From the NCBI GenBank assembly GCA_013368315.1, contig JAACJM010000295.1:32453-96452 (forward strand): 64,000 nt of DNA. Reading direction: 5' to 3'. Each line of letters begins with the position of its first letter. Position 1 is the first letter of the stretch. The position numbers and the translations under genes were made by a program. Shown one piece after another: positions 34,431 through 46,499 of the stretch. This DNA comes from Tetrapyrgos nigripes. Its lineage: Eukaryota; Basidiomycota; Agaricomycetes; Agaricales; Campanellaceae. The notes under the pieces are model-generated. The model ran no database searches. It had not been told where the DNA came from and worked only from the letters and a program-made list of their open reading frames with translations.

Positions 34431-36171
34431 TCACCGCAGCCGTATAGCAGTCCCAATCGGCGATCCAGCTCCCAAAGACGTAGTGACGTCTTTCTTCCCT
34501 GGTGAAATCATCGAAGAGGACTTTAACCGAACCATCATTGGTCCAGGGGATGATAGAACCTTGTCAGCCCGACTAAGAGTTCCTCCTCCGGAATTTGATC
34601 TGGGTGACTGTGCTCGAGAAGGAGAAGGGTTGTTGAAGTTCTCCTTGTCATTCCGGTGCTGGTGCTGGGAGTTTTGGTTCGTGCTAAGAAGATTCGGCAT
34701 AGAAGGTGAAGGTTTGGGGTGTTTACTTCGAGAGGAAGGTTTAGAGGACGGAGACTGGGGTGTTGCAGATGATGGGCCGGGACTGGGAGGGAATAGTGCA
34801 GTTTCGAGGATGGTGAATTGGGAGTCGATGTAGGTGGGAGAGCTGAACTCGGAGAGGGAAAGTGTAAGGTCCCAGGAAGCCTCTGCGGGTGATCTGGATG
34901 GAGAAGACTTGAAATTAAGGTGCCATGCGCGGCCTGGGGACAGGGAGAAACAGGTAAGGAAAGGGATAGGTTGATCGATGAGCTTGAGATGTCGATAGGA
35001 AAGTAATCAACTACTCACGATGGGCTATAAATTCCAACGACACTTCCCGTTCCAGATACATCCTCTTCAAGAACTGAGGAATCTCGAAATCAACTCTAAA
35101 CACAGCATCTGCCCCGGGAATCTCCTGCACCCTAATCTCATCAATGGGTATCTTGCCGTTTATCGAGATCTCTGGTATCCGTCTAGGCATAAACCTCCTC
35201 GATGACCGTAAATGTTGAAAGAGTTCTTGATCGTGTAGCGTCAAACACGCATGACGTATATCGGCCCGTGTCGTATTGCTAATTGGGGATCCGAACTTGA
35301 GGAGGGCAACGAGTAAATCAGGGATGAGTCGTGCCTTGGCCGGTCGGTGAATTATGGACCAGTAGAACGGGGTATGGTCATCGATAAAGCGTACTTGGAG
35401 GATGTCGGAGAGGTTGAGAGGGGGAGTGAGACTACAAGCCTCTGTACAGGCGCCGAGGATGCTATTACACGCCTCGAGGTCGTAAGTATGTGTTTGTCGG
35501 ACGAGGTCGTTGATATGGCCTATCACCCATTCCCGTGCTTCCTTGATCTCTCTCTCCTTCCCTCCACCGAGCCAGCCGTGTTTCTTCGGAGTGTATACAG
35601 GTGCGACATGGGGTGTCTTGGGCGACCGGATGACTTCGGAGCGGGAATGACGCCGTGATGAAGGATGAATAGGAGGTTTTTCAGTTCCAGAAAGAACTGC
35701 GGGTGGGAAGAGGGGAGAATGGGACGGAGACGGTGAAAAATGAGGAGAATGGGATTGAGAGTGTGATGGGGAATGGGAGAGACTGCGGTCGTGAACTGTG
35801 AGTCTGGCGTCAGGCGCAGAAGTGGGTGAGAAGACGGAAACATAAGGACGCGGTGGGGGACGTGGACGGAAGGAGGATTGAGGAACGTATGAACTATGAC
35901 GCTCTGGCAAAGAGCCGGCGTTTGGTGTGCTGCCGAAAACAGTAGTAGGGGGGCGAAGTGTCGGACTATTCGAGGACGAAGCCTGCTGCGGTCGGACGAA
36001 GTGAAAAGCGGAAGAGCCAGAGGAAATTGGGTCCGCTGATATGTCGTCGTATGAAGGAGGTGCCTCTTCGATGACTCGGGACGAGCTCGAAGCTTCTTGG
36101 GTCTTGGTCATGACCATAGACGAGTCCGTCACGGTCAAGTTGGTAGAGAAACGTTCTGGCTTAATTATCAT
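34431..36171 (-). CDS. Conserved fungal-type hypothetical protein, two exons
   Basis: The first exon (36171-about 35024) encodes a long disordered Ser/Pro-rich N-terminus with a PPSY motif (PPSYDDISADP) and His/Ser/Pro repeats near residues 130-155, then a compact domain from about residue 210 (EAREWVIGHINDLVRQ, LQVRFIDDHTPFYW, DIRHACLTLHDQELF). A GTGAGT donor at 35023 and a pyrimidine-tract acceptor (CTGTCCCCAG near 34940) give an intron of about 84 bp that joins in frame to RAWHLNFKSSPSRSP. The second exon continues through a Ser/Pro-rich C-terminus to a stop at 34431. Total roughly 555 aa. Family not recognised; PPxY and proline-rich stretches suggest protein-protein contacts (inference). 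The first ATG overlaps the stop of the upstream gene; Met19 or Met21 may be the real start. Confidence 0.8.
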
Positions 36172-36815
36172 CTTTGAGGAGGGGGACGAGGCCGCAGTCG
36201 TGCGTAGTCAACCCCGTAGGCGTGATTTCGCCGTCGACGGTTTGCCAGAATGATATGCATCTGTCATCTGGCACGCCGTACTCAAAAGAAAAGCACACGC
36301 GTACAGCCTTGCCCACGTGTCGTGACCCTTCATTTTCCCTCCTATATACTCTTCCCTGACGCGTCAACAGTATAATACCTCGTCTGATGTAAGTGCCCTC
36401 CAGGTCTTTCCCCTCTGGAGCTGATACAAGCATGTATATGGGGTATGGATGGATTACTGTGAACTCATCCCAAACTCACCTGATCCATCAGAGCATCTGC
36501 GTGTTTCCGGCGATATCGGGGATATCGTAAAAGATCTCATGCTATCAAATATTCCTGACACTGGTACTCCCATTATCCACGTACCATTCTTCTGACTCTG
36601 AATGGACAGTACCCCATCCTCCGACACATATGTGTTTGGTTGGTCCCGAGACTTGTAGAAGCGCGGTACGCTGGGTAGATATCCGCAGATGAAAGGTATT
36701 AAGCAAGATTATCACTGGCAGTGCGGCACTGAAGGGGAATAGGAATGGCGGCTGCCAATGCCATAATTATGACAAAGACGAAAATAGTAAAGAAGAGGCT
36801 TCGTATGGTGAACAT
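36161..36815 (-). CDS. Small secreted or membrane-anchored protein, three exons
   Basis: Exons 36815-36730, 36670-36480 and 36420-36161, with two 59-bp introns. Intron 1 has a less usual GTGCCG donor and CTACCCAG acceptor; intron 2 has GTGAGT and TATCAG. The spliced frame is 178 codons and uninterrupted. The N-terminus MFTIRSLFFTIFVFVIIMAL is a strong signal peptide or anchor, followed by AAAIPIP. The mature part includes RFYKSRDQPNTYVSEDGVLS, QSQKNGTWIMGVPVS with an N-glycosylation site NGT, and VCFSFEYGVPDDRCISFWQT. Family not recognised. It lies upstream of, on the same strand as, and overlapping by 11 bp, the 34431-36171 gene. Confidence 0.65.
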
Positions 36816-37525
36816 AGGTTCGAGGAGCACTAGGCTTGAGTAGAATTCTTGATTTATATAGGCTGGTAAGCAGAACAGGGGTTTTTCAGATATACCCCTA
36901 ACCGCGCCTCGTACTGATTCGTAAAGCCGATGATCGTGATAGTCGGTGTAGGGCCCGAAAGTAACTGGACTCATCGCAGGAGCTCTGTGGACTTGAATCC
37001 GTTCATTGCCCGGTAATATCCAAGCTTCAAGACAAGTCACAATCGCGGTGCATATGCACTAGGTACGTTTGGCCCAGACTCTTCGAATATGATTTACTTA
37101 GATTCCCAGCCTTTTTCTTTTCGAGCCCCAAATTGGTCCCAGATGCGTAGAAGTCATGATCAGGAGAAGCCAAAAGAGAGACACTTCGACGTGCACGGAC
37201 CAAGCCCATGAGCGGAGTCAAAGTCTTTCTTTCTTCTTTACCATCGCTTTGCCGTCGTCTTCTATCGAATTACCCTAGGGTGATTGAAGCAGCTACGCAA
37301 ACCAGTGTGGGGGCATCTCAGAAGGACGAACCGATGATTCATTTACCCCAAGTAAGTACTTCAGTTAAGTACAAAGATCATTCATGATTCTCGCTTGTCG
37401 AGCAGGGATTGTATTCATACGTCCAAATCCTCCCAGGTGCCCTCTCCTTGCTCTGGAGTGATCTTAGCAGAGACTACTTCATAATTGTGCATTAGCAACG
37501 TCTCAGAAAAGGTCAAAAAAATAAC
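36816..37525. other. Promoter-side region of the minus-strand gene pair
   Basis: No coding exon recognised. The upstream extension of the open frame to 37040 has no motif and is likely 5' UTR. The 3' part precedes the Copia insertion. Confidence 0.35.
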
Positions 37526-37914
37526 TGTTGAATTGGCGCATTTAGTTGCAGCCATCAACGACATCTATGTAGAACAATAGTAGTAGTTATAAATAGAACA
37601 ATAAGATTATATAGACAATAAGTGTAGTACAACAATAGTGTACAAAACCAGCATTGTTCTATCAAGTACAATAGAATCTTATTGTTACTCTAGTATTAGT
37701 TTACATGTATTTGTACCTCCTCAAAGGTATATAAGGACTCGTAGATAGTCCTCCAAATAACAAGTTTCATACTTAACCCACATCGCTCTAACAAGCCTCT
37801 AACAAACCTAACAAGCCTCTAACAAACCTAACAAGCTATCTCTTATCCCCAGGTAAGTTGCGTAGTTGCCACTGCGTTTAGTAGTGTACAGGACTGTACC
37901 ATGCCTGCTTAACA
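37526..37914 (+). repeat. 5' LTR of Copia element
   Basis: 389 bp, TGTTGAATTGG...GCTTAACA. It contains a tandem 20-bp duplication (CCTCTAACAAACCTAACAAG twice) that the 3' LTR lacks. An inverted pair AACAATAAGATT (37597-37608) and AATCTTATTGTT (37675-37686) could form a hairpin. Confidence 0.95.
37728..37735 (+). promoter_or_regulatory. TATA box in Copia 5' LTR
   Basis: TATATAAG, about 185 bp before the LTR end, also present at 44433-44440 in the 3' LTR. It is the most likely core promoter of the element. Confidence 0.55.
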
Positions 37915-38230
37915 GGTTATGGGCCCCAAAGGCCCTTGGGAGCGCCTTCAACAGCTGCAAACCATAGACTTCGCATACTACCTGGATGGCGCCTTCATGG
38001 CTGCCTGTGGCACCCTTGTGGCAGCCTGCATCGCCTTTCATGGCTTGACGATATGTCCAACAGCACAGGACTTATGTCCAGCTGCAGTTGTTGACAATCT
38101 AGGGGAGTAGTCACTGTCATGGCGCGTTCATCGCTGCCTCTCTTCACTTTTGTATGGCGCATTTAATGCTGCCTTCTTATTCTGCATATGGATAAATGCT
38201 GACAGTTGACTTCCCCAGAAATTATCAAAG

Positions 38231-41200
38231 ATGTCTTCCAACGTCCTGATGACCACTGTACCCGTCTTCGCCAGTGTTGATTTCAACATCTGGGCTGACA
38301 TCCTTCTCGCCTGGTTGCAGGCTACAGTTCTGTCCTTAGCTCTGATCGCCCTAGTGATGCCGAAGTGAGTTCCGCTTCCCCTCTATCTGCTGAAGATGCA
38401 GCGGCTCAAGCTGAGGCTATCACGGCGGCTCAAAAGAAACAGGCTGACTGGGATGAGAAGAACGATAAGGCCATGGGGTCTATCAAACTTCGTCTCTCTC
38501 CTCCCGTTCGTCAGAAGACGCTCGGAATGACCACTGCCAAGGCAATTTGGGTCTTTCTCAAGAAGACCTACGGGAAACCTGGTGTTTCCGCAATCTACAC
38601 GGATTTCAAACGTGCTACCTCCATCATCATTCCCAACAACGCTAATCCCAGTGCTGCGATCGAACTTATTCACATGCACTTCGATAGGGTCAGTGCCGCC
38701 GGTATCCCTACTGACAACCCCTCAGGCCCTTCCCTTACGAAAATCACCAACTTTCTCATCGTCATGTTCATCGTCTCCAAACTACCCCCCAGATATGAGT
38801 ATCTCATCAATATGTATACTCAATGTTCAATCCAACAAGTCGACGAACAAAACCTTGATGATCTACAGAGCGAAATTCTCAATATTTGGGAATCTCGCCA
38901 AGGAGCTTTCAAGGGGCCTTCAGGGAAAGCCCAAGCCAACTGTCTTTCAGCTGTCAAGCGAAAGGACGGAAACCCTAGTTTCCAACAGCAGCAGCAGCAG
39001 CGCCCTAGTGGCAGCAGCAGCGGCTCTAATGGAAATAACAAGGGAAAGGGCAAGGGAAAGGGCAAAGGAAAAGCTCATTTCCGTCGAGGAGGTCGAGCTG
39101 GAAAGTTTGAACAGGCCAAGAGACAGGGCCAGGCACATCTTGTCCATGAGGACATGTCCCCCATGATGCACACAGTCACTGTCGTCGACACGCCCGCTGC
39201 AGTTGATACCCGTAAGCCATTCATTATGGAAATGGAAAAGCCTTTTGACGCCTTCTTCACAGGTACCAAAAGAGCTATCAACCTTGCACGCGATATTGGC
39301 GCTAGACCATCTGGTGAGACTGTTGCTACTCTTGAAGATGTTGTCATGTCTCATCCCGATCTTTCCTCCTTCACTTCACTTACTCCTGCTCCTCGTCCCA
39401 AACGCACTCTCATGGAACGCATCTATTGGAATAATCTCCAATCATCCTCTGATGGTTGGGGTGATGCTGGTAACTGGAATGGTTGGAATGGTGAATATCC
39501 CAGAACTCAGACCGTTTCAGATGCCGATATGGCATGCGTTCAGGAAGAAGATGCTGATTCGAACGAGGACACCCTGGTGAACACATCGGAACTAGGAAGT
39601 GTGTTTGGCTCCACAATGACGGAGTCAGGTGTAAGGGTGCCTCAGGCCACCAGGACCCCTGTTCCACTTATCAACCGTCTTGTCCAGGATCCTGCTGCCA
39701 ATATACTCCAGTGCGGAATTCACCTTGGGGAGAGGTTCCAGAATCCCGAGGATTCCCTACACATCTATGGGGAACCACTCCGAGCAGCACTGAACACCAT
39801 TGCCCCAACGGGCACTCTTTCACTGGCCCAACGCATTGCTGCAGTCCGCAGCGAGATGCAAAGTGGCTCACTTCCTGCACATCCCAATGGCATGACCACT
39901 CAATCCTTACCGTCCAGCCGTGTTGCAAGCCCAACACCTGGAACGACTTCAACGGGATGGGAATGGCTGACTCCTCATCTCCAAAACGAGGATGGAAGGT
40001 ACGACGAGCTGATCGATTGGCAGCGAGACGCAACAATCGGACTAGGAGGGATGGAATTACCCTCCAGGGCTCCAACTCCGAGTTCAATGCCAGAACTCCG
40101 GAGCATGTCTCCGAGCCTATCTGAAACCAGCGACCTCGAGTACATGTCGACTCCACCATCGCTCGGCAGGATGAGTCTTCCTACATCACCCGTAGAGGCC
40201 ACCTGGTCAGACAGGATTCCAAGTCCACGACCTTCTACCCCCGCCATGGTTACCGTCAATGCCGCAAATAATTATGGCTGGTCCTTAGACTCTGAAGTCT
40301 CCGGCATGGACAACGGTTATCTCAGGTCAGATCTCAATTCAGATCTTATGAATAAAAGTACTGATGCACTTTTTCCAGCAGCTCGTAATATGGAAGCAGG
40401 CTCTTCATGTATATATTTATTACATACCGCTCCTCTGGGTTTAACAACCCCTTTTATTTATAATGATCTGTACACTAGCCCTGGCAGCAACAATAAATAT
40501 TTATGTGCCTGTGGCACTTTGTTTTCATTATGCCAGAAGTGTAAGAAAAAGAGATCTGATACTGTCAAAATCCACTTCGGTGATGGATGGTTACTTGATT
40601 CTGGAGCATCAGCGCATTTTACGTTCGACATCAATGACTTTGTTGAATTGAGTTATATAAAACCAATTCCAGTGAAAACTGCCAATGGATTCACAAACAT
40701 TCGTGCATCCGGAACAGTCCTGATCTCTCAATGTAAAGGAGTTATGAAATTATATCTGGTCTATTATATTCCCGATCTAAATCAACGACTCTTATCTGTC
40801 GGTCAATTCTTAAATGACAATATGTTTATGCGCGGTAACTCCGATCATATCACCATTTCGAGAAATACAACATTCTTGACTTTCTCAAAGCGTATACCGG
40901 AAGAAACGCTATACTATCTTCCACACAAATCGAAAATTGTCGCTTCTAAAGCCAATCTTTTGGTTTATCTTATTAACTATGAGACTTTACATCGTCGTAT
41001 AGGGCATCCCTCTCGTGATGTTCTAAAACATGTCCGACAACACACCCTTGGCACTCCTGAATTCATTATTCCGAAGGAGCTTCCTTTGTGCAAAGGCTGT
41101 CTTGAAGGCAAAACTCCCAGACAGGCTTACCCTCCTAATGAACGATGTGCTACTCGTCCTTTCCAAATTATCCATACAGATTTGCATGAATACCCCACAA

Positions 41201-44132
41201 TATCCTACCACAAGTACAAGTATATAATCGTCTTCTTTGATGATTACACTTCAGATGCTTGGATATGATTTCTTAAAGATAAGAAACAACCACTAACTGC
41301 CACTCGCCAGTTCCTTGTGATGGTAGAAACTCAATATAAAACGAAAGTCGAACAGTGGATGTCTGATATGGGTGGTGAATTCATCAAAGGCACCTACCGA
41401 GAAATGTTACTCGAAAAGGGTGTTAAAATCCTTAACAGTGCACCATACATTCATCAACAGAATGGTTGAGTGGAACGCTTTATACGCACTCTAATGGATA
41501 AGACACTGGCAATGATGAAGTTAGCATGTCTACCTGAATCTTGGTGGGAATATGTTGTCCGTCATGGATTGTATGTCTATTGACGTACTCCCTTACGACG
41601 ACACAAATGGATAACTCCATTTGAAATGCTTGAAAAGGAAAAACTGCGTATTGATCATCTGCGAGTTTTTGGCTGTGGAGCTTATGTCTTTAAACCTGAG
41701 GAAACTCGAAAGAACAAACTCGCTTCCAACTCAGAACTCATGACGTATCTTGGTGTAGCACCAGGAGAACGTGGAAATCTTTTCATGCGTACAAACAATG
41801 CGGAATTTACATTCCCGCAAGCTGTGTTTGAGGAAGACTTCTTTCCTCGATGTAAAACTCAATCTCGTAGTTCAAAACAACTTCCTATCAAGTTGTCGCA
41901 AAACGATGACACTCCTCTACCACAACAAATCCCAGACGATGATGATGAAGATTTTAATCATCGTCCTCCTCGCATCCCTTCCATAAAGAGACCTGATCAG
42001 CTTCGTGACGACGAACCTGAACAGGATCCACTGCCTTTGTCTCTGGATAGTGACTCTGAGCCTAGAAGAACAGTAACACCACCGCCAATGGAGACACCAC
42101 CTCCTCAGGCACCTCGAAAGCCCAGAGCTCCTAGACAAAGACGGCCACCAACAGAACCAACGCGTCGAAGCGAGCGTACTGGTACCGTACCCAAATGATA
42201 CGGGGATAAACACCCTGTAGAAGTTGAACGTGATCTTGAACCTCAAATCGCGGCTGATAAAAGAGCGGAAGCAAAAGCTAAAGCAGAGAGAGACGCTTGG
42301 AGAGAAAACTGACGTCAGCAAGCTGCAGAGCAACAGGTTCCCGGACCTAGTTCTGCATCCGGAAGCGCACCCCAGGGGGAGCAGCAAACCGGGAGTGATG
42401 ACTCTGCACGCCCTGAATCAGAAGAAATGGCAGAACTATGCCGGGAAGGGGGAGTATCTATAAATTTCTTGCTTATGCAGGCAATTGCTCCTGGAGAAAT
42501 CGATTCCCACTTGCTTATTCAGAAAGTTACTTCGAAGAATGATGGGAATCAACCGAATGTTCGTAATATTCGCGAATGGACATTCAAAGACATTGCTCGC
42601 TTACCTACAGCTGAGCAAGAGGAATGGAAAGTCGCTTGCCGTGAAGAACTAGAGGCTCTTCACAAGCGCGACACCTATGAATTGGTCGAAAGACCTAAAG
42701 ATAGGAAAGTTATCAAAAACCGTGGGTCTTCGACATCAAAACTGATGGTCAGAAAAAGGCAAGACTCGTTGCAAAAGGTTTTTCACAGGTCGAAGGCATA
42801 GACTTTGATCAAATATATTTGCCTGTTGTTCGATTCGAGACTGTGCGCTTAATCTTCGCTTTAGCTGCACTTAAGGGCTGGCATGTGTCCAGTGTCAATG
42901 TCCGATCAGCCTACTTATATGGCTTACTCGATGAGGAAATCTATATGGAACAACCGGAAGCCTTTAAAGAAAAAGGACAAGAGCATAAAGTCGTCCGGCT
43001 TCTTCGTGCTCTTTACGGACTCAAACAAGCAGGACTTGCGTGGTGGAAAAGTCTTGATAAGTCCATGGTGGAACTTGGTTTTAAATGAATCATTTCCGAC
43101 GCCGGAATCTTCATTCACAAACGCTATGACGCAAACAATAATCTTATTGAAAATTCTATCGTTATTGCCGTAGTCTATGTGGATGACGCTCTATTTTGTG
43201 GAGCTAACAAAACCTTAGTCTTACGACTCAAAGGAAACTTTATGAAGAGATGGGAATGTAGGGATCTAGGCGATGCCAAAGAGTTCCTTAGGATGAGAAT
43301 TACCAGGAAAGCCAGCAAGGTCTCTTTAGACCAGTGTGCTTATCTGGATAAAATCCTAGAAACTTATGGAATGCAAAACGCGAAAGCTTCTGCTACCCCA
43401 TTACCTGGCAATTATCATCCTCTTCCTCTTCCAGAAGACACTCCTGTCAATTATACTCTTCGTCAAAGTTATCAGGAGATAATCGGATCCTTACTCTACT
43501 TAATGTTAGGAACATGTCCTGACATTTCCTTTGCTGTCACAAAACTTGTGCAATTTGCTGCAAACCCCTCACAAGAACACTACAATAAGGCGAAAGACAT
43601 TTGCCGTTATCTAGTTGGCACTAGAAAATATGCTCTTGTGTACAACGGTCGAGGGGGAGAAGGCTTATCAGCCTATACAGACTCCGATTGGGGATCAGAT
43701 CCTGGAACTCGCAAATCTCAAACTGGCTTCTTTCTCCAATTAGCCCAAGCACCATTTAGCTGGACGTCTAGACAACCAAAAACAGTTGCCCTATCTTTGA
43801 CTGAAGCTGAATACATGGCGCTTAGTGACTGCAGTCGACAAGTATGTTGGTTCAAGACTCTTCTCAGTGAAATCGAATATCCTCTACACGCTATTCCAAT
43901 TTACGGTGACAATCAGGGATCAATTTTTATTGCATCAAACCCTGTCACAGATAAGCAAACCAAGCACATTGATATTCGATATCATTTTGTTCGAGAAAAA
44001 GTCATCGACGAGACAGTCAAGTTATTCTTCATTGAAGGAAGCAATAACCCTGCAGATCTACTCACTAAAGCTTTAGATCAAGTAAAGTTTGAGAAGTTCA
44101 GGAAACAATTAGGACTTCAGTTTTATAATTGA
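38231..44132 (+). pseudogene. Copia Gag-Pol polyprotein, six TGA stops
   Basis: Gag starts MSSNVLMTTVPVFASVDFNI at 38231 and shifts frame near 38320. The Gag core is at 38370-38900, then a basic KGKGKGKGKGK run in the place of a zinc knuckle. A long Ser/Pro-rich linker (about 39150-40300) follows, then a CACGTLFSLCQKC motif, protease WLLDSGASAHF at about 40590, the GAG-pre-integrase block (LHRRIGHPS, CKGCLEGKT) and integrase with Asp in IHTDLHEY. RT includes YVDD at about 43177-43188, and RNase H includes YTDSDWGSD and LTEAEYMALSD. Stops, all TGA: 41266, 41467, 41581, 42196, 42310 and 43086. Frameshift at about 42722. The natural stop is at 44130. Confidence 0.92.
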
Positions 44133-44230
44133 AGAAAGTCCTATAAATTGCATCGATCCCTTCATTCCATGGCTGCTTACAGCGCCTACCTATGCTTACG
44201 CGCACTACCATGCAGCTTAGCAAGGGGGAG

Positions 44231-44599
44231 TGTTGAATTGGCGCATTTAGTCGCAGCCATCAACGACATCTATGTAGAACAATAGTAGTAGTTATAAATA
44301 GAACAATAAGATTATATAGACAATAAGTGTAGTACGACAATAGTGTACGAAACCAGCATTGTTCTATCAAGTACAATAGAATCTTATTGTTACTCTAGTA
44401 TTAGTTTACATGTATTTGTACCTCCTCAAAGGTATATAAGGACTCGTAGATAGTCCTCCAAATAACAAGTTTCATACTTAACCCACATCGCTCTAACAAG
44501 CCTCTAACAAGCCTAACAAGCTATCTCTTATCCCCAGGTAAGTTGCGTAGTTGCCACTGCGTTTAGTAGTGTACAGGACCATACCATGCCTGCTTAACA
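44231..44599 (+). repeat. 3' LTR of Copia element
   Basis: 369 bp. Compared with the 5' LTR it keeps CG at three sites where the 5' LTR has TG or CA, and has one copy of the 20-bp tandem unit. Confidence 0.95.
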
Positions 44600-44604
44600 A
44601 TAAC

Positions 44605-45258
44605 TCACTGAAACTCTGGAAATATAGTAAGGAATGAGCGAATAGACTCGAAATACACCATGGTCAGAAAGAGGAGACAAGTTTGCCATTAAGTTTGTTC
44701 GTTCCTAGACCTATAGTATTCTAGACCATTCTGACCAGTGAGATTAATGCCAAGGGTAAGAGTATGTTGGTTGGACCTGGTGGGAATGAAGGAAGGGGAG
44801 TGTGCTCGAGGTGAGAGAGGGAGTAGTACTAGTACTTACGTGTGTCAATTGCGTCCTCCGAGTCTCTGGCTCCTCAAACGATTAAGTCTACAGCTACGCG
44901 TCTATGCAAACCACTACCATTCCCACTAACATGCTCTCACTTCCCTTCTCATCCGTACCAAACCCGCACTGCAGTTAAGATTGAGGATTGAGTATATGAG
45001 ACACAAGGCGTCAGCAAGGTGTAAGATAAGTGAGAATGCGAAGAGGAGTCACCTTCGATGACCAGAATCTACAACCTCACTCTTCATTCTTTCGAAATGA
45101 AAACGACCATTGATATTGCTGCATTTTGTGGCGTTTGTGGCACCGCCTGATCAGTTCGGTTGGGTTTACTCAGGCTCCCTCTCTGACGCAAGACAATGCA
45201 TTCCTACTACTGAATATATGTCAAAAACTGGAACTATTCGACAACGCACCCATCTAAC
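44605..45258. other. No recognisable gene
   Basis: The open frame at 44738-44929 lacks any motif; nothing else is seen. Confidence 0.35.
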
Positions 45259-45554
45259 ATGAACTCACAGCCCAGCTCTCAGGCAGGATTGCCCTCCAAA
45301 CTGCCTATCGAGCACTGCAATACGAGGGTACATCCGAAGACTCAGACTTCTTCAACAGACTGTCCAAAGAGCAAAATCCACCGCGAACAACACGTCCTGA
45401 AGCGGTATCCAACTCCCACAGAGATGTTTGCCTCATGTCCTTCAGCCAAATGAGCCTTGAGCCCATTTGGGCAGCGATTGCCGTGCACTATTACGATGAT
45501 GATGGGGGGGTATGGGAGAGCAGCGCCGCGGATGCCCAAAACAAACTCGGTAAC
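45259..45554 (+). pseudogene. Possible coding remnant next to SINE cluster
   Basis: One plus frame reads AQLSGRIALQTAYRALQYEG and continues with TSEDSDFFNRLSKEQNPP until it meets the SINE-like repeat at 45555. The composition is protein-like but no family, start or splice sites are identified; the repeat may have truncated it. Confidence 0.22.
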
Positions 45555-45713
45555 ATTACGAGGCCTCTTAAAGGCCGAGTTTTAACTTTTAACTTAGGTG
45601 GAGACCCCGTGACTTTTCGAATTGAGTTGCAAAATTTACCACGGCTTCAATCTCCCACTCCTTTTCATTACTGGGGTAAAAAGCCATCGCTTCGCGTGGC
45701 AAGCTACGAGGCC
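45555..45713 (+). repeat. tRNA-derived SINE-like repeat, copy A
   Basis: ATTACGAGGCC..AAAGGCCGAGTT, then a box A-like TTAACTTAGGTGGAGAC, then a box B-like GGCTTCAATCTCCCACTCC, then the shared tail GGGGTAAAAAGCCATCGCTT and CGCGTGGCAAGCTACGAGGCC. Box order and spacing match a pol III type 2 promoter. Confidence 0.6.
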
Positions 45714-45972
45714 TGTTTAATAAAGCCAAAATTTTACTCCTATATTGACTACGCTGCAGCTGCTGAGAGAAAGAGAGCTAAAACAACAAAAGAGGATTTG
45801 AAGACAAGAATTACGAGGTTTGTACTCGATGCGAATGCAAGCTTGAGGAGTGGAGGAATAGGGCGGTGGACATTGTCGACGCTGGCAGTGAAAACGAGAG
45901 AGTCGACACGCTGACAGCTGGCATGACGTTTGCATGACGTTGTGGTTGTCGACAGAAAGGCCTCGTGTTGAT

Positions 45973-46157
45973 CTGAGGAAGCCGTGAACAACGTCATGGG
46001 TCTTTGATGGGTCTTGACCGTGATTCCAGATGAGCGCCTAATGAGCGCCAACGAACAGGGGTGGGAGTTTGAACCCGTGGAAAAGATCTGGGAGGTCGCT
46101 ACGACATAAATTAACTGGGGTAAAGTGCCATCGCTTCGCGTGGCAAGCTACGAGGCC
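45973..46157 (-). repeat. tRNA-derived SINE-like repeat, copy B
   Basis: On the minus strand: box A-like region around GTCGTAGCGACC, box B GGGTTCAAACTCCCACCCC, then a body (GTTGGCGCTC, GGAATCACGGTC, GACGTTGTTCACGGCTTCCTC) shared with copy C. The 40-bp GGCCTCGTAGCTTGCCACGC motif lies at its 5' side. Confidence 0.65.
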
Positions 46158-46235
46158 CTCAGATTGGGGGAGGAAGCAAGGAGGAAGACAAGGAGCACCC
46201 TGATGCTGCCTACGCTGCCTTGGTTATGCATTTGT

Positions 46236-46384
46236 CCGAGGAAGCCGTGAACAACGTCATGATGGTCTCGACCGTGATTCCACATGAGCGCTTGCCGAGC
46301 GCCAACAAATAGGGGTGGGAGTTTGAACCCGTGGAAAAGTTTTCGAGGTCGACCTAAGCTAACTCAGCCTAAAGGCCTCGTAAC
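46236..46384 (-). repeat. tRNA-derived SINE-like repeat, copy C
   Basis: Clearest copy: minus strand GAGTTAGCTTAGGTCGACC (box A TAGCTTAGGTCG) followed about 30 bp on by GGGTTCAAACTCCCACCCC (box B) and the same body as copy B. A further block at 46405-46490 resembles 50745-50815 downstream of copy E. Confidence 0.7.
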
Positions 46385-46499
46385 CGGTATCTACTGCCAA
46401 CCGAAGTGTCTAGGCTCAGTCTGGACTCCAAGGACTAATGACGTCAACAACCATGATGTCATGCCAGCGTGTCGACTCGCTTTTACCAGGTATGACGCA

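Larger units (their letters stand above)
37526..44599 (+). mobile_element. Ty1/Copia retrotransposon, full length
   Basis: LTRs at 37526-37914 and 44231-44599 bracket one gag-pol region in Copia order (integrase before RT). The target duplication ATAAC is exact (37521-37525, 44600-44604). A polypurine tract GCAAGGGGGAG abuts the 3' LTR. Low LTR divergence suggests a recent insertion, yet the ORF has six TGA stops and at least two frameshifts. Confidence 0.95.

Noticed and set aside
34483..35658. Plus-strand ORFs over the 34431-36171 gene
   Set aside because: Antisense to a spliced gene with a clear conserved-looking domain and good intron.
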